A stretch of DNA of 27,289 nucleotides from DATDMG01 sp036518955 (GTDB lineage Bacteria; Actinomycetota; Actinomycetes; Actinomycetales; Kineosporiaceae), in contig DATDMG010000279.1 in the NCBI GenBank assembly GCA_036518955.1, forward strand, positions 1 through 27,289, given 5' to 3'. Below the pieces are notes generated by a model. The model had not been told where the DNA came from and did not search any database. It saw only the letters and a program-made list of their open reading frames with translations. Shown here in pieces: positions 14,634 to 22,769 of this stretch (within the stretch, counting starts at the first letter, position 1; each line of letters starts with the position of its first letter). The position numbers and the translations under genes are program-made.

Positions 14634-15299
14634 GTGCCGCTCCTCGAACTCGCCGGGGTCGGCCGGCGCTACGGCGAGCTGGTGGCCCTGCACCCCGTGG
14701 ATCTGGCGGTGGCGGCCGGGCAGTGCGTGGCCCTGCTGGGCCCGAACGGGTCCGGCAAGTCCACCCTGCTGCGGATCGCGGCCGGCCGGGACCAGCCGAC
14801 CGACGGGAGCGTGCGGTTCGACGGCGAGCCGCTGCGCGAGGAGAGTCTGCACGCCCGGGCCCGGATCGCCGTCGTCGGCGACGCCACCGGCTGCTACCCC
14901 GATCTGACCGTCCGCGAGCACCTGCTGCTGGTCGCCGTCGGGCACGGTGTCGACGAGCCGGAGCAGTGGGTGGACTGGGCGCTGGCCGACCGCAGGCTCA
15001 CCGAGAAGGCCTCGGCCCTGCCCTCGGCCCTGTCCTCGGGCCAGTTCCAGGCTCTCCTGCTGGCGTCAGCGCTGGTGCGCCCCCGCGACCTGCTGGTCCT
15101 GGACGAGCCGGAGCAACGGCTCGACCCTCAGGCCCGGCGCGACCTGGCGGCCCGGATCGAGTCCGAGACGGGCGACGGCGTCGCCGTCCTGCTCGCCACC
15201 CACCACACCGACCTCGCGCTCGCCGTGGCCGGCCACGCCGTGCTGCTCGACGAGGGACGGGTGGTCGCCGAGGGATCGCCCGGCGAGGTGCTGCGATGA
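14634..15299 (+). CDS. Second ABC transporter ATPase, degenerate signature (CcmA/ABC-2 class)
   Basis: A 221-residue ATPase starting at GTG 14634, 3 bases after the permease stop. Walker A is GPNGSGKST near residues 37-45, Walker B is LLVLDEPEQRLDP, and the switch His is in LATHHTDLALA. The signature reads LSSGQFQ in place of LSGGQ, and the D-loop reads EQRLD in place of SAGLD. The length and single-domain form resemble CcmA-like ATPases. Its stop overlaps the DUF6297 ATG by 4 bp, so that protein is its probable membrane partner. The substrate is unknown. Confidence 0.87.
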   Translation: MPLLELAGVGRRYGELVALHPVDLAVAAGQCVALLGPNGSGKSTLLRIAAGRDQPTDGSVRFDGEPLREESLHARARIAVVGDATGCYPDLTVREHLLLVAVGHGVDEPEQWVDWALADRRLTEKASALPSALSSGQFQALLLASALVRPRDLLVLDEPEQRLDPQARRDLAARIESETGDGVAVLLATHHTDLALAVAGHAVLLDEGRVVAEGSPGEVLR

Positions 15300-16951
15300 T
15301 CGCCAGAGGCGGCGAGCCTCCGCAGGGCGACGCGCTCGCCGAGGACGACGCCCTCCCGCCGGAGGACGACGACGCGCTCGCCGAGGACGACGCCCTCCCG
15401 CCGGAGGACGACGCCTCCTGGGCCGAGCTCACCCAGGAGACCCTCCGACGGCTCCGGCATGCCCGCGCCGGCCACCGCCGGGCCCGGCTGAAGGAGCACG
15501 CGTTCACGGGCTACGTCGCGACGATGGCGGTCCTGATCTATGTCGTCCCCTATGTGGTCAAGGCCCTTCGCGCACCGGATGCTCCCGCGGGCGGCGGCGC
15601 CCCACCCGCCACCGCGCCGGTCATCGTGTCCGTCGTGCTCGCCGTCCTGGTCGCGCTGCTCCGGGACGGGCTCTGGCGCGGCCCGGTGCTGCTCGACCAG
15701 GCGTCGACGACCTGGCTGCTCCCTCTGCCGCTGCGTCGGGAGGCCCTGCTGCTGCCCCGGCTTCGCTCTGCGCTGCTGGCCGCCGGCGTGCTCGGCGCCG
15801 GCACCGGCGCCCTGACCGGCGTCCTGCTCCGACTGCTGACCGGGGGCGCTGCCGCGCTCCTCGCCCTGGTGGGTGCCGCGGTCGGCGCGACCGTGCTGCT
15901 GACCGGCGTCGCCCTGGGCGCCCTGATCGAGGCCGCCGACGCCCGCGACCGGCAGGCCGTGCGCCGGGCGGGCCCCGCACTGTGGCTCCTGGCCGCGCTC
16001 CCGCTGCTGCTCGCCGGCGCCCCGATCGAGCCGGCGCGGCAGGTCACTGACCTGCTCTGGACCCTGTGGCCGGCGCTCCTCGCCGCGGCCGGCGTGGCCG
16101 GCGCGGCCAGCGCCGTCCTGGCCTGTCGCCGGGTGACCCGGATCACCAACGCCACCTTGCGCAGCAGGGCGGCGGCGGTGACCGCGGTCACCCAGTCACT
16201 CGGTACGTTCCAACCGCGTCGTGCCAGGCTGCTGATCGAAGCGGCCCAGGGGCGCAGCCCCGCCACCCGGTGGCGGTTGCCGGTGCCACGGACCCGGGGT
16301 CTGCTCCTGCCCTGGCGCGACGCCACCGCGGTGCTGCGCTCCCCGGCCCGGCTGGTGTGGGGCACGCTGTGGGGGGCGGCCCCGGTGCCGCTGCTGGCGG
16401 CTGCGGGCACGGCGTCCGGATCCGGCCGGTTCGTGCTGGCCGCGGCCGGGCTGGGGGCCGGCTACCTGGCGACGGCCCAGCTCGCGGAGGGCGCCCGCCT
16501 GGACGCGGACGACCCGAGGGCGGCCCGCTCCCTTCCGCTGGGAGGGAGCCGGTTGGCGCTCGGTCACCTGGCGGTGCCGGTCGTCGGTCCGGCGGTGGTG
16601 GCCGTGGTCGTCGCGGCCGGGCTGGCCCTCGCCGGACCGACCACCTGGCCGGTGTGGGTCGCACTCGGCACGTCCCTCGCCGCTCTGCCTGCGCTCGGCG
16701 GAGCCGCGCTGGTGAGCGCCTTCCGGGGCGACGTGCCGGTGAACCTGATGGTGACCGGGGGGTCGGCGGCGTCGCCGACCGGCGACCCCGGACCGGTGCT
16801 CGTCCTGCTCTGGTACGTGCGGGGCCCGCTGGCGGCGGTGCTGCTTCTGCTACCGGCCGTGCTGGGCGCCCCCACCGTGCCGGCCGCGGCGGTGGCCGGC
16901 ACGGTGTTGATCGGGTGGGCGGTGACGCGGGCTCGGCGGGAGCTCGGCTGA
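15296..16951 (+). CDS. DUF6297 family multi-spanning membrane protein, ABC partner
   Basis: A 551-residue protein with about ten to twelve hydrophobic segments from residue 70 to the end, matching in type the actinobacterial DUF6297 family. The first 45 residues are strongly acidic and contain a duplicated 14-residue unit, DALAEDDALPPEDD. A conserved-looking cytoplasmic loop lies near the middle (CRRVTRITNATLRSRAAA) and includes basic residues suited to contact with an ATPase. The ATG overlaps the stop of the second ATPase. Together they look like a two-gene ABC module in which this protein supplies the whole membrane part, in the manner of two fused permeases. The biochemical role is unknown. 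It ends 70 bp before ctaA. Confidence 0.8.
   Translation: MIARGGEPPQGDALAEDDALPPEDDDALAEDDALPPEDDASWAELTQETLRRLRHARAGHRRARLKEHAFTGYVATMAVLIYVVPYVVKALRAPDAPAGGGAPPATAPVIVSVVLAVLVALLRDGLWRGPVLLDQASTTWLLPLPLRREALLLPRLRSALLAAGVLGAGTGALTGVLLRLLTGGAAALLALVGAAVGATVLLTGVALGALIEAADARDRQAVRRAGPALWLLAALPLLLAGAPIEPARQVTDLLWTLWPALLAAAGVAGAASAVLACRRVTRITNATLRSRAAAVTAVTQSLGTFQPRRARLLIEAAQGRSPATRWRLPVPRTRGLLLPWRDATAVLRSPARLVWGTLWGAAPVPLLAAAGTASGSGRFVLAAAGLGAGYLATAQLAEGARLDADDPRAARSLPLGGSRLALGHLAVPVVGPAVVAVVVAAGLALAGPTTWPVWVALGTSLAALPALGGAALVSAFRGDVPVNLMVTGGSAASPTGDPGPVLVLLWYVRGPLAAVLLLLPAVLGAPTVPAAAVAGTVLIGWAVTRARRELG
15329..15412 (+). repeat. Perfect 42-bp tandem duplication in the DUF6297 gene
   Basis: Copies 15329-15370 and 15371-15412 are identical over 42 bases and encode 14 acidic residues each. 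Identity at the third codon positions points to a recent duplication. It adds charge to the cytoplasmic N-terminus without changing the frame. Confidence 0.93.
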
Positions 16952-16957
16952 GCGCTC

Positions 16958-16987
16958 CACCGCGCCCCGGGACACCGCGCCCCGGGA
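16958..16987 (+). repeat. 15-bp tandem repeat (2 copies) between the DUF6297 gene and ctaA
   Basis: Identical copies of a 15-mer lie at 16958-16972 and 16973-16987. Each has the CCCGGG palindrome. The repeat is 22 bases upstream of the ctaA -10 box, so it may alter the spacing of any upstream site. Confidence 0.8.
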
Positions 16988-17009
16988 CCCTGTTCCGGGA
17001 AGCACACCG

Positions 17010-17022
17010 TAGGCTGCCGGGG
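17010..17022 (+). promoter_or_regulatory. Leaderless promoter -10 box for ctaA
   Basis: TAGGCT at 17010-17015 is followed after 6 bases by the GTG at 17022. No -35 is convincing; TGTTCC at 16991-16996 is only 13 bases away. ctaA may therefore be transcribed independently as well as from the upstream genes. Confidence 0.5.
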
Positions 17023-18062
17023 TGAGCACCGCGCCCGCACGTCCGGCAGGCTCCTCGCCGTCCGCGACGTCCCCGGCTGCACCCCCGGCCGCGCCGTCCG
17101 CCCCACCCTCACCGCCGGTCGGCGGCAGCGTGATCGCGCCGCCGCCGCGCTGGATCGGGCGGGCGATGCTGGCCAACCTGGTCTGCGAGATCGGGATCGT
17201 GGTCACGGGCGGCCTGGTGCGGCTCACCGACTCCGGCCTCGGCTGCCCCACCTGGCCGCAGTGCGTGCCCGGCTCGTTCACCCCGGTACCGCACCAGGCG
17301 CAGGGCTACCACAAGGACATCGAGTTCGGGAACCGGCTGCTGATCGTCGTCCTCACGGTGGCCGCCGTGGCGGCGCTGTGGGCGGCGATCGCCTACCGCC
17401 GCCACACGGGCGCGCGACGCCGCTTCGTGTGGTGGGGCAGCGCGCCGCTGTGGGGCATCGCCGTGCAGGCGGTCATCGGCGGCATCACCGTGCGCAGCCA
17501 CCTGTCCGCGATCACCGTCGCGGCGCACTTCCTGCCGTCGATGGCCATCGTCGCGGTGTCGACGCTGCTGTACCTCGCCGTCCGCGATCCGGGGTACCCG
17601 CCGGAGCGGGGGCGCGAGCTGCGCGGGCTCACCGCCGGTGTCGCGGCGCTGGCCGGCGTGATCCTCGCGATGGGCACCGTCGTCACCGGCTCCGGCCCGC
17701 ACGCCGGGGACGCCGGGGCACGCGAGCGCTTCGCGTTCAATCCCCGGGACGCGAGCTGGTTGCACGCCGACGTCGTCCTGCTGTTCACCGGGCTGGTCGT
17801 CGGGCTGGTCCTGGTGGCACGGCTCGGTGCGACCGGGCCGGTGACGCGCCGGCGCACCCAATGGCTCGTCGTCGTCACCCTGCTGCAGGGTGTGATCGGA
17901 TACCTCGAGTACGCCACCAAGCTGCCCATGCTCCTCGTCGTCACGCACATGCTGGGCGCGAGCCTGCTGGTGGTCGCGGTCACGGCCGTGGGTGCCGGAG
18001 TCTTCGGCACCCACGGCCTGACCCACCACCCCACCACCCGTGATCATGCACAGCAGTCGTGA
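17022..18062 (+). CDS. ctaA: CtaA/COX15, heme A synthase
   Basis: A 346-residue membrane enzyme that oxidises the C8 methyl group of heme O to give heme A for cytochrome aa3. Eight hydrophobic helices are visible. The extracellular cysteine pair is Cys75 and Cys81 in SGLGCPTWPQC. Heme-ligand histidines are His169 (AAHFLP), His248 (SWLHAD) and His309 (VTHMLG). Glu101 lies in IEFGNRLL, where the B. subtilis enzyme has His at the Asn104 position. The first 40 residues are Pro/Ala/Ser-rich and probably disordered. The GTG start has a -10 box 6 bases ahead. Its product works with CtaB, which converges on it. The last residues overlap a TGATCA-containing repeat. Confidence 0.93.
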   Translation: MSTAPARPAGSSPSATSPAAPPAAPSAPPSPPVGGSVIAPPPRWIGRAMLANLVCEIGIVVTGGLVRLTDSGLGCPTWPQCVPGSFTPVPHQAQGYHKDIEFGNRLLIVVLTVAAVAALWAAIAYRRHTGARRRFVWWGSAPLWGIAVQAVIGGITVRSHLSAITVAAHFLPSMAIVAVSTLLYLAVRDPGYPPERGRELRGLTAGVAALAGVILAMGTVVTGSGPHAGDAGARERFAFNPRDASWLHADVVLLFTGLVVGLVLVARLGATGPVTRRRTQWLVVVTLLQGVIGYLEYATKLPMLLVVTHMLGASLLVVAVTAVGAGVFGTHGLTHHPTTRDHAQQS

Positions 18063-18068
18063 TCATGC
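18039..18068. repeat. 11-bp direct repeat CGTGATCATGC flanking the ctaA stop
   Basis: Two identical copies, 18039-18049 and 18058-18068, have a 19-bp period; each contains the palindrome TGATCA. The first lies inside the last codons of ctaA, and the second straddles its stop. A REP-like intergenic element or a protein site are both possible. Confidence 0.7.
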
Positions 18069-18214
18069 CTGCGCCCCGGCGGCGATCACCTCGCGGCGAG
18101 GGACCACCGCGGAGGACCTGGTGGTAGGCCGGCACACCGTCGCGTGATCCCGGACAGCGTGCACGACCACGCCGGGGTGCCGGCGGGCGGCCTGTGGGTG
18201 CCGGCGGGGAGGGC
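18069..18214. other. Convergent intergenic region ctaA / ctaB
   Basis: About 150 bases without a gene separate two converging transcripts. A 13-bp direct repeat (18175-18187 and 18196-18208, GGGTGCCGGCGGG) is present, and GCCGG (18171-18175) pairs with CCGGC (18180-18184) around a 4-base loop. There is no T-rich tract. A weak bidirectional terminator is possible. Confidence 0.35.
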
Positions 18215-19168
18215 TCAGAGGTGCGGGAGGGGCAGGTGCAGGAACGGGTCCACCGCGACAGCGACGAAGAGCAGGGTCAAGTAGGTGATCGACAGGTGGA
18301 ACAGTCGCATCGGCGCGAGCACCGGGTCGGCGCTGCGGGCCCGGCCGAGCAGCCGGTAGGCCTCGAGCAGGAAGGCGCCCCCGGCGAAGAGCGCAACGGA
18401 CACGTACACCAGCCCGGTCCGGGCGACCGGCCACAGCAGGATCGAGCAGCCGACCATGGCCCAGGCGTAGAACACGACCTTCCGGGCGACCGTGACCGGA
18501 CCCGCGACGACGCCGAGCATCGGGACGCCGGCCCGGTCGTAGTCGTCCCGGTAGCGCATGGACAGCGGCCAGTAGTGCGGCGGCGTCCACAGGAAGATGA
18601 CGCCGAACAGCACCACCGGGGCCCAGGACAGGCCGCCGGTGACCGCCGACCAGCCGATCAGGACCGGCATGCACCCGGCGGCGCCGCCCCAGACGATGTT
18701 CTGCGGCGTCCGGCGCTTCAGCCACATCGTGTACACCAGCACGTAGAACAGGATCGCGGCCAGCGCCAGGCCGGCCGACAGCACGTTCACCGCCAGGGCC
18801 AGCAGGACGACGGCGACCACCCCGAGCGCGATGCCGAACACCAACCCACGTACCGGGGCGATCTCCCCGGTGACCAGCGGGCGGTTCTCGGTGCGGCGCA
18901 TGACCACGTCGATGTCGCGGTCGTAGACGCAGTTCAGGGCGTTCGCGCTGCCCGCGGCGAGGCTGCCGCCGACCAGGGTGGCGAGCACCAAGGACCAGGA
19001 GGGCATCCCACCCTGGGCCAGGATCATGGTGGGCACGGTGGTCACCAGCAGCAGCTCGATCACCCGGGGCTTGGTGAGCGAGAGGTAGGCGCGGGCCGAC
19101 CGCATCCGGCCCCGCCGGACGCGGTGCGGCCCCGGCCCAACGGCGGTGCGGCGTTCGACGGCGGTCAC
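18215..19168 (-). CDS. ctaB: CtaB, protoheme IX farnesyltransferase (heme O synthase)
   Basis: A 317-residue UbiA-superfamily membrane enzyme that attaches a farnesyl group to heme B, giving heme O for CtaA. The Mg-diphosphate motifs are present: NxxxDxxxD as Asn79, Asp83 and Asp87 in ALNCVYDRDID, and the second aspartate cluster in YRDDYDRAGVPML. About nine hydrophobic helices follow. The GTG at 19168 has GAGGA 4-5 bases ahead (GAGGACGCC), and TAGAGT at 19205-19210 (minus strand) could be a -10 box about 36 bases upstream. It diverges from tkt across 250 bp and converges with ctaA, an arrangement also found around M. tuberculosis Rv1449c-Rv1456c. Confidence 0.94.
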   Translation of the reverse strand: MTAVERRTAVGPGPHRVRRGRMRSARAYLSLTKPRVIELLLVTTVPTMILAQGGMPSWSLVLATLVGGSLAAGSANALNCVYDRDIDVVMRRTENRPLVTGEIAPVRGLVFGIALGVVAVVLLALAVNVLSAGLALAAILFYVLVYTMWLKRRTPQNIVWGGAAGCMPVLIGWSAVTGGLSWAPVVLFGVIFLWTPPHYWPLSMRYRDDYDRAGVPMLGVVAGPVTVARKVVFYAWAMVGCSILLWPVARTGLVYVSVALFAGGAFLLEAYRLLGRARSADPVLAPMRLFHLSITYLTLLFVAVAVDPFLHLPLPHL

Positions 19169-19418
19169 GGCGTCCTCAGGTCGGAGCTGGCGCAGGCTGC
19201 CCTCACTCTACGCGGGCAGGGGCCGTGACCGGCGACCGGACCTTTGCGGTACGGCAGGATTGAACTCCGGTGGGCCCGTGGCCACCACCGGAATGGTGGC
19301 CTTCAACACGCGAGATAGGCTCCCCGTATCGGGGCGCGGAGCGGAACGACCCGACTCCAGCCCGAGCCTCGGGGCTCCGCGTCACGACCCGACCGCCTCG
19401 GAGAGGACCCGAAACCAC
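19169..19418. promoter_or_regulatory. Divergent 250-bp control region ctaB / tkt
   Basis: This is the longest non-coding stretch in the window. It contains a possible ctaB -10 box (TAGAGT, minus, 19205-19210), a perfect dyad at 19280-19301, a possible tkt -10 box TAGGCT at 19316-19321, and a CCCCG/CGGGG hairpin at 19322-19334. A GAGAGGA ribosome site lies about 11 bases before the tkt GTG. A leader RNA of about 90 bases would result. Confidence 0.45.
19280..19301. promoter_or_regulatory. Perfect inverted repeat GGCCACCA-N6-TGGTGGCC upstream of tkt
   Basis: Arms of 8 bases (19280-19287, 19294-19301) surround six bases. It ends 15 bases before the putative tkt -10 box, a place suited to an operator for tkt or for both divergent genes. 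An RNA hairpin is unlikely if transcription starts after 19321. Confidence 0.5.
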
Positions 19419-21548
19419 GTGACTGCCGCCCCGCTCGATTGGAACGACCTCGACCGCCGCAGCGTCGACACCGTGCGCGCCCTGGCGATGGATGCCGTGC
19501 AGAAGGCCGGCAGCGGCCACCCCGGCACGGCGATGAGCCTGGCCCCCGTCGCGTACCTTCTCTACCAGAAGGTGATGCGGCACGACCCATCGGACCCGAG
19601 ATGGCCCGGGCGTGACCGCTTCGTCCTGTCCTGCGGACATTCTAGCCTCACCCAGTACATCCAGCTCTACCTCGCCGGTTACGGCCTGGAACTGGACGAC
19701 CTCAAGGGGCTGCGGACGTGGGGATCGCTGACGCCCGGACATCCCGAGGTCGAACACACTCCCGGTGTCGAGGTGACCACCGGGCCGCTGGGCCAAGGGC
19801 TGTCGAACGCCGTCGGCATGGCGGCGGCCGCACGCCGGGAGCGCGGCCTCCTCGACCCGGACGCCGCACCCGGGGAGAGCCTGTTCGACCACACCATCTG
19901 GGTGCTGGCCTCCGACGGCGACATCGAGGAGGGCGTCAGCAGCGAGGCGTCGTCCTGGGCGGGGCACCAGCAGCTGGGCAATCTTGTGGTGATCTACGAC
20001 GCGAATCACATCAGCATCGAGGACGACACCGCCGTCGCCCTGAGCGAGGACACCGGCGCCCGGTACGAGGCCTACGGCTGGCACGTCCAGACCGTGGACT
20101 GGACGGGCGGCCGCGGTGCCGCCGCGGGCCCGGACGGCAGCTACCACGAGGACGTGCAGGCCCTCCACGACGCCCTGCAGGCCGCCCGCACCCAGACGTC
20201 CCGGCCGTCCCTCATCGTGCTCCGGACGATCATCGCCAGGCCCGCGCCGAATCTGATGAACACCGGCAAGGCGCACGGCGCGGCGCTGGGCGAGGCCGAG
20301 GTCCGCGCCACCAAGGAGGCCCTCGGCCTCGACCCGGAGCAGGACTTCCAGGTCGCCGACGACGTCATCGCCCACACCCGGGAGGCGGTCGAACGCGGCC
20401 GGCTGGCCCGCAGCGCCTGGACCGAGGCCTACGGCAAGTGGCAGGCCGGCAACCCCGCCGGCGCCGAACTGCTCACCCGGCTGCGTGAACGGCGGCTGCC
20501 GGACGGCTGGGCCGCCGCGCTGCCGTCCTTCCCGGCCGGCACGGACGTCGCGACGCGCAAGGCGTCCGGCCAGGTCCTCAACGCGATCAAGGACAGTCTG
20601 CCGGAGCTGTGGGGCGGGTCGGCGGACCTCGCCGAGAGCAACAACACCGCCCTGGAGTCGGAGCCCTCGTTCCTGCCGGCGCGCTACGACACCCGACTGT
20701 GGGGCAAGGGCGATCCCTACGGGCGCGTCCTGCACTTCGGCGTCCGGGAGCACGCGATGGGCTCGATCATGAACGGCATCGCGCTGCACGGCGGCACCCG
20801 CGTCTACGGCGGCACCTTCCTGGTGTTCAGCGACTACATGCGCCCCGCCGTCCGGATGGCTGCGATCATGAAGCTGCCGGTGACGTATGTCTGGACGCAC
20901 GACTCGATCGGCCTCGGCGAGGACGGCCCCACCCACCAGCCGGTCGAGCACCTGGCCGCGTTGCGGGCGATCCCGAACCTGGACGTCGTCCGGCCGGCCG
21001 ACGCCAACGAGACCGCGGTGGCCTGGCGGACCGTGCTCGAGCACACCGACCGGCCGGCCGGGATCTGCCTGTCCCGGCAGAACCTGCCCGTCTTCGACCG
21101 ATCCCCCCAGGGCGGGTTCGCCTCGGCGGAGGGGGTCGCCCGGGGCGCGTACGTGCTGCTCCCCGGCGCGAACGAGGTGGACGGCGAGCACCCCCACGTG
21201 CTTCTCGTCGCCACCGGCTCGGAGGTGCAGATCGCGGTCGCCGCGCGTGAGCAGCTCCAGGCGGAGGGTATCCACGCTCGCGTGGTGTCGATGCCCTGCC
21301 GGGAGTGGTTCGACGCCCAGGACGACACCTACCAGGCCGAGGTACTGCCGCCCGACGTGCGCGCGCGGGTCAGCGTCGAGGCGGCGGTGGCCCAGGGCTG
21401 GCGCGACATCGTCGGGGACGCCGGGCGCATCGTCTCCCTCGAGCACTTCGGCGCGTCGGCGTCGTACCAGCGGCTGTACGCCGAGTTCGGGTTCACCTCG
21501 CAGGTCGTGGTGACGGCTGCCAAGGAGAGCATCGCCGCGGCCGGCTGA
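19419..21548 (+). CDS. tkt: Transketolase
   Basis: A 709-residue thiamine-diphosphate enzyme that moves two-carbon units between sugar phosphates. The N-terminal substrate/TPP motif GSGHPGTAMSLAP (31-43), the TPP/Mg segment SDGDIEEG...YDANHISI and the catalytic region DSIGLGEDGPTHQPVEHL are present, as is the C-terminal domain. The GTG at 19419 is preferred to earlier in-frame codons because it gives a normal-length N-terminus and has GAGAGGA 11-12 bases ahead. It is the first gene of the tkt-tal-zwf-opcA-pgl run, with 84 bp before tal. Expression may be tuned from the structured upstream region. Confidence 0.96.
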   Translation: MTAAPLDWNDLDRRSVDTVRALAMDAVQKAGSGHPGTAMSLAPVAYLLYQKVMRHDPSDPRWPGRDRFVLSCGHSSLTQYIQLYLAGYGLELDDLKGLRTWGSLTPGHPEVEHTPGVEVTTGPLGQGLSNAVGMAAAARRERGLLDPDAAPGESLFDHTIWVLASDGDIEEGVSSEASSWAGHQQLGNLVVIYDANHISIEDDTAVALSEDTGARYEAYGWHVQTVDWTGGRGAAAGPDGSYHEDVQALHDALQAARTQTSRPSLIVLRTIIARPAPNLMNTGKAHGAALGEAEVRATKEALGLDPEQDFQVADDVIAHTREAVERGRLARSAWTEAYGKWQAGNPAGAELLTRLRERRLPDGWAAALPSFPAGTDVATRKASGQVLNAIKDSLPELWGGSADLAESNNTALESEPSFLPARYDTRLWGKGDPYGRVLHFGVREHAMGSIMNGIALHGGTRVYGGTFLVFSDYMRPAVRMAAIMKLPVTYVWTHDSIGLGEDGPTHQPVEHLAALRAIPNLDVVRPADANETAVAWRTVLEHTDRPAGICLSRQNLPVFDRSPQGGFASAEGVARGAYVLLPGANEVDGEHPHVLLVATGSEVQIAVAAREQLQAEGIHARVVSMPCREWFDAQDDTYQAEVLPPDVRARVSVEAAVAQGWRDIVGDAGRIVSLEHFGASASYQRLYAEFGFTSQVVVTAAKESIAAAG

Positions 21549-21555
21549 ACCGGGC

Positions 21556-21575
21556 CCGGGCCGCAGCTGGCCCGG
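21556..21575 (+). terminator. Hairpin between tkt and tal
   Basis: CCGGGCC (21556-21562) pairs perfectly with GGCCCGG (21569-21575) around a 6-base loop, 8 bases after the tkt stop. No T tract follows, so it is more likely an attenuating or transcript-stabilising hairpin than a full terminator. Confidence 0.4.
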
Positions 21576-21632
21576 CCCCCGTCCTGCCCACCCACCGGCC
21601 GGCACCACCCGGCCCACTCCGGAGGAGCCTCC

Positions 21633-22769
21633 ATGAGTGACGCACTCGCCGACCTGTCCCGCCACGGCGTGTCGGTCTGGCTCGACGACCTGTCCCGCGA
21701 ACTGCTGGCGGGTGGCGAGTTGGCGCGGCTGATCCGCGACCGCCACGTCGTCGGCGTGACCACGAATCCAACGATCTTCGCCGCCGCGCTCGCCAAGGGC
21801 GACCGCTACACGGACCAGGTCCGGGCGCTCGCCGCCCGGGGCGCCAGCGTCCAGGAGGCGGTCTTCGAGATCACCACGGACGACGTCCGCACGGCCGCGG
21901 ACCTGTTCCGCCCGGTGTACGACGCGACCGGCGGGGTCGACGGCCGGGTCTCGATCGAGGTCGACCCGCGGCTCGCCCGCGACACCGAGGCGACGGTCAA
22001 GGCCGCCCGCGCCCTGTGGAGCACGGTCGACCGGCCCAACACAATGATCAAGATCCCGGCCACCCTGGAGGGCCTGCCGGCCATCACGACCGTGCTGTCC
22101 GAGGGGATCAGTGTCAACGTCACGCTCATCTTCAGCCTGCCCCGGTACCGCGCCGTGATGAACGCCTACCTGGAGGGGTTGGAGGCGGCCAGGGCCGCCG
22201 GCCGCGACCTGTCGTCGATCGCGTCCGTCGCCTCGTTCTTCGTGTCCCGGGTCGACACCGAGGTCGACAAGCGGCTCGACGCGATCGGGACCGACGAGGC
22301 GAAGGCGCTGCGGGGCCGCGCCGCGATCGCCAACGCCCGGCTGGCATACCAGGCGTACGAGGAGATGCTGGCGACCGCCCGCTGGGAGCTGCTCGCGGAC
22401 ACCGGTGCCCGGCCACAGCGACCGCTGTGGGCCTCCACCGGTGTCAAGGACCCACGCTACTCCGACATCATGTACGTGACGGAACTGGTGGCACCTGACA
22501 CGGTCAACACGATGCCGAGCAAGACCTTGGACGCGGTGGCGGACCATGGTGAGATCTCCGGTGACACGGTGCGCGGCCGGTACGAGGAGTCCACCGCGGT
22601 CCTGGACGCCCTGGCCCGCCTGGAGATCGGCTACACCGACGTGGTCGACCTGCTGGAGCGCGAAGGTGTCGAGAAGTTCGAGAAGAGCTGGACGGAACTG
22701 CTCACCACGGTCGACGACGAGCTGGCGCGGGCCGCGGTGAGCAGCAGCGCCGAGGAGGCCGAGCAGTGA
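21633..22769 (+). CDS. tal: Transaldolase
   Basis: A 378-residue TIM-barrel enzyme that moves a dihydroxyacetone unit in the non-oxidative pentose phosphate pathway. The Schiff-base lysine is Lys140 in NTMIKIPAT, the N-terminal motif GVTTNPTIF (40-48) and the later SVNVTLIFS and VASFFVSRVDTEVD segments fit the long actinobacterial transaldolase type. GGAGGAG lies 5-6 bases before the ATG, a strong ribosome site. Its stop overlaps the start of a 20-codon ORF that leads to zwf. Confidence 0.96.
   Translation: MSDALADLSRHGVSVWLDDLSRELLAGGELARLIRDRHVVGVTTNPTIFAAALAKGDRYTDQVRALAARGASVQEAVFEITTDDVRTAADLFRPVYDATGGVDGRVSIEVDPRLARDTEATVKAARALWSTVDRPNTMIKIPATLEGLPAITTVLSEGISVNVTLIFSLPRYRAVMNAYLEGLEAARAAGRDLSSIASVASFFVSRVDTEVDKRLDAIGTDEAKALRGRAAIANARLAYQAYEEMLATARWELLADTGARPQRPLWASTGVKDPRYSDIMYVTELVAPDTVNTMPSKTLDAVADHGEISGDTVRGRYEESTAVLDALARLEIGYTDVVDLLEREGVEKFEKSWTELLTTVDDELARAAVSSSAEEAEQ

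Noticed and set aside
18039..18068. Insertion-sequence end or att site at ctaA
   Set aside because: There is no transposase or integrase nearby, no target duplication and no interruption of either gene.
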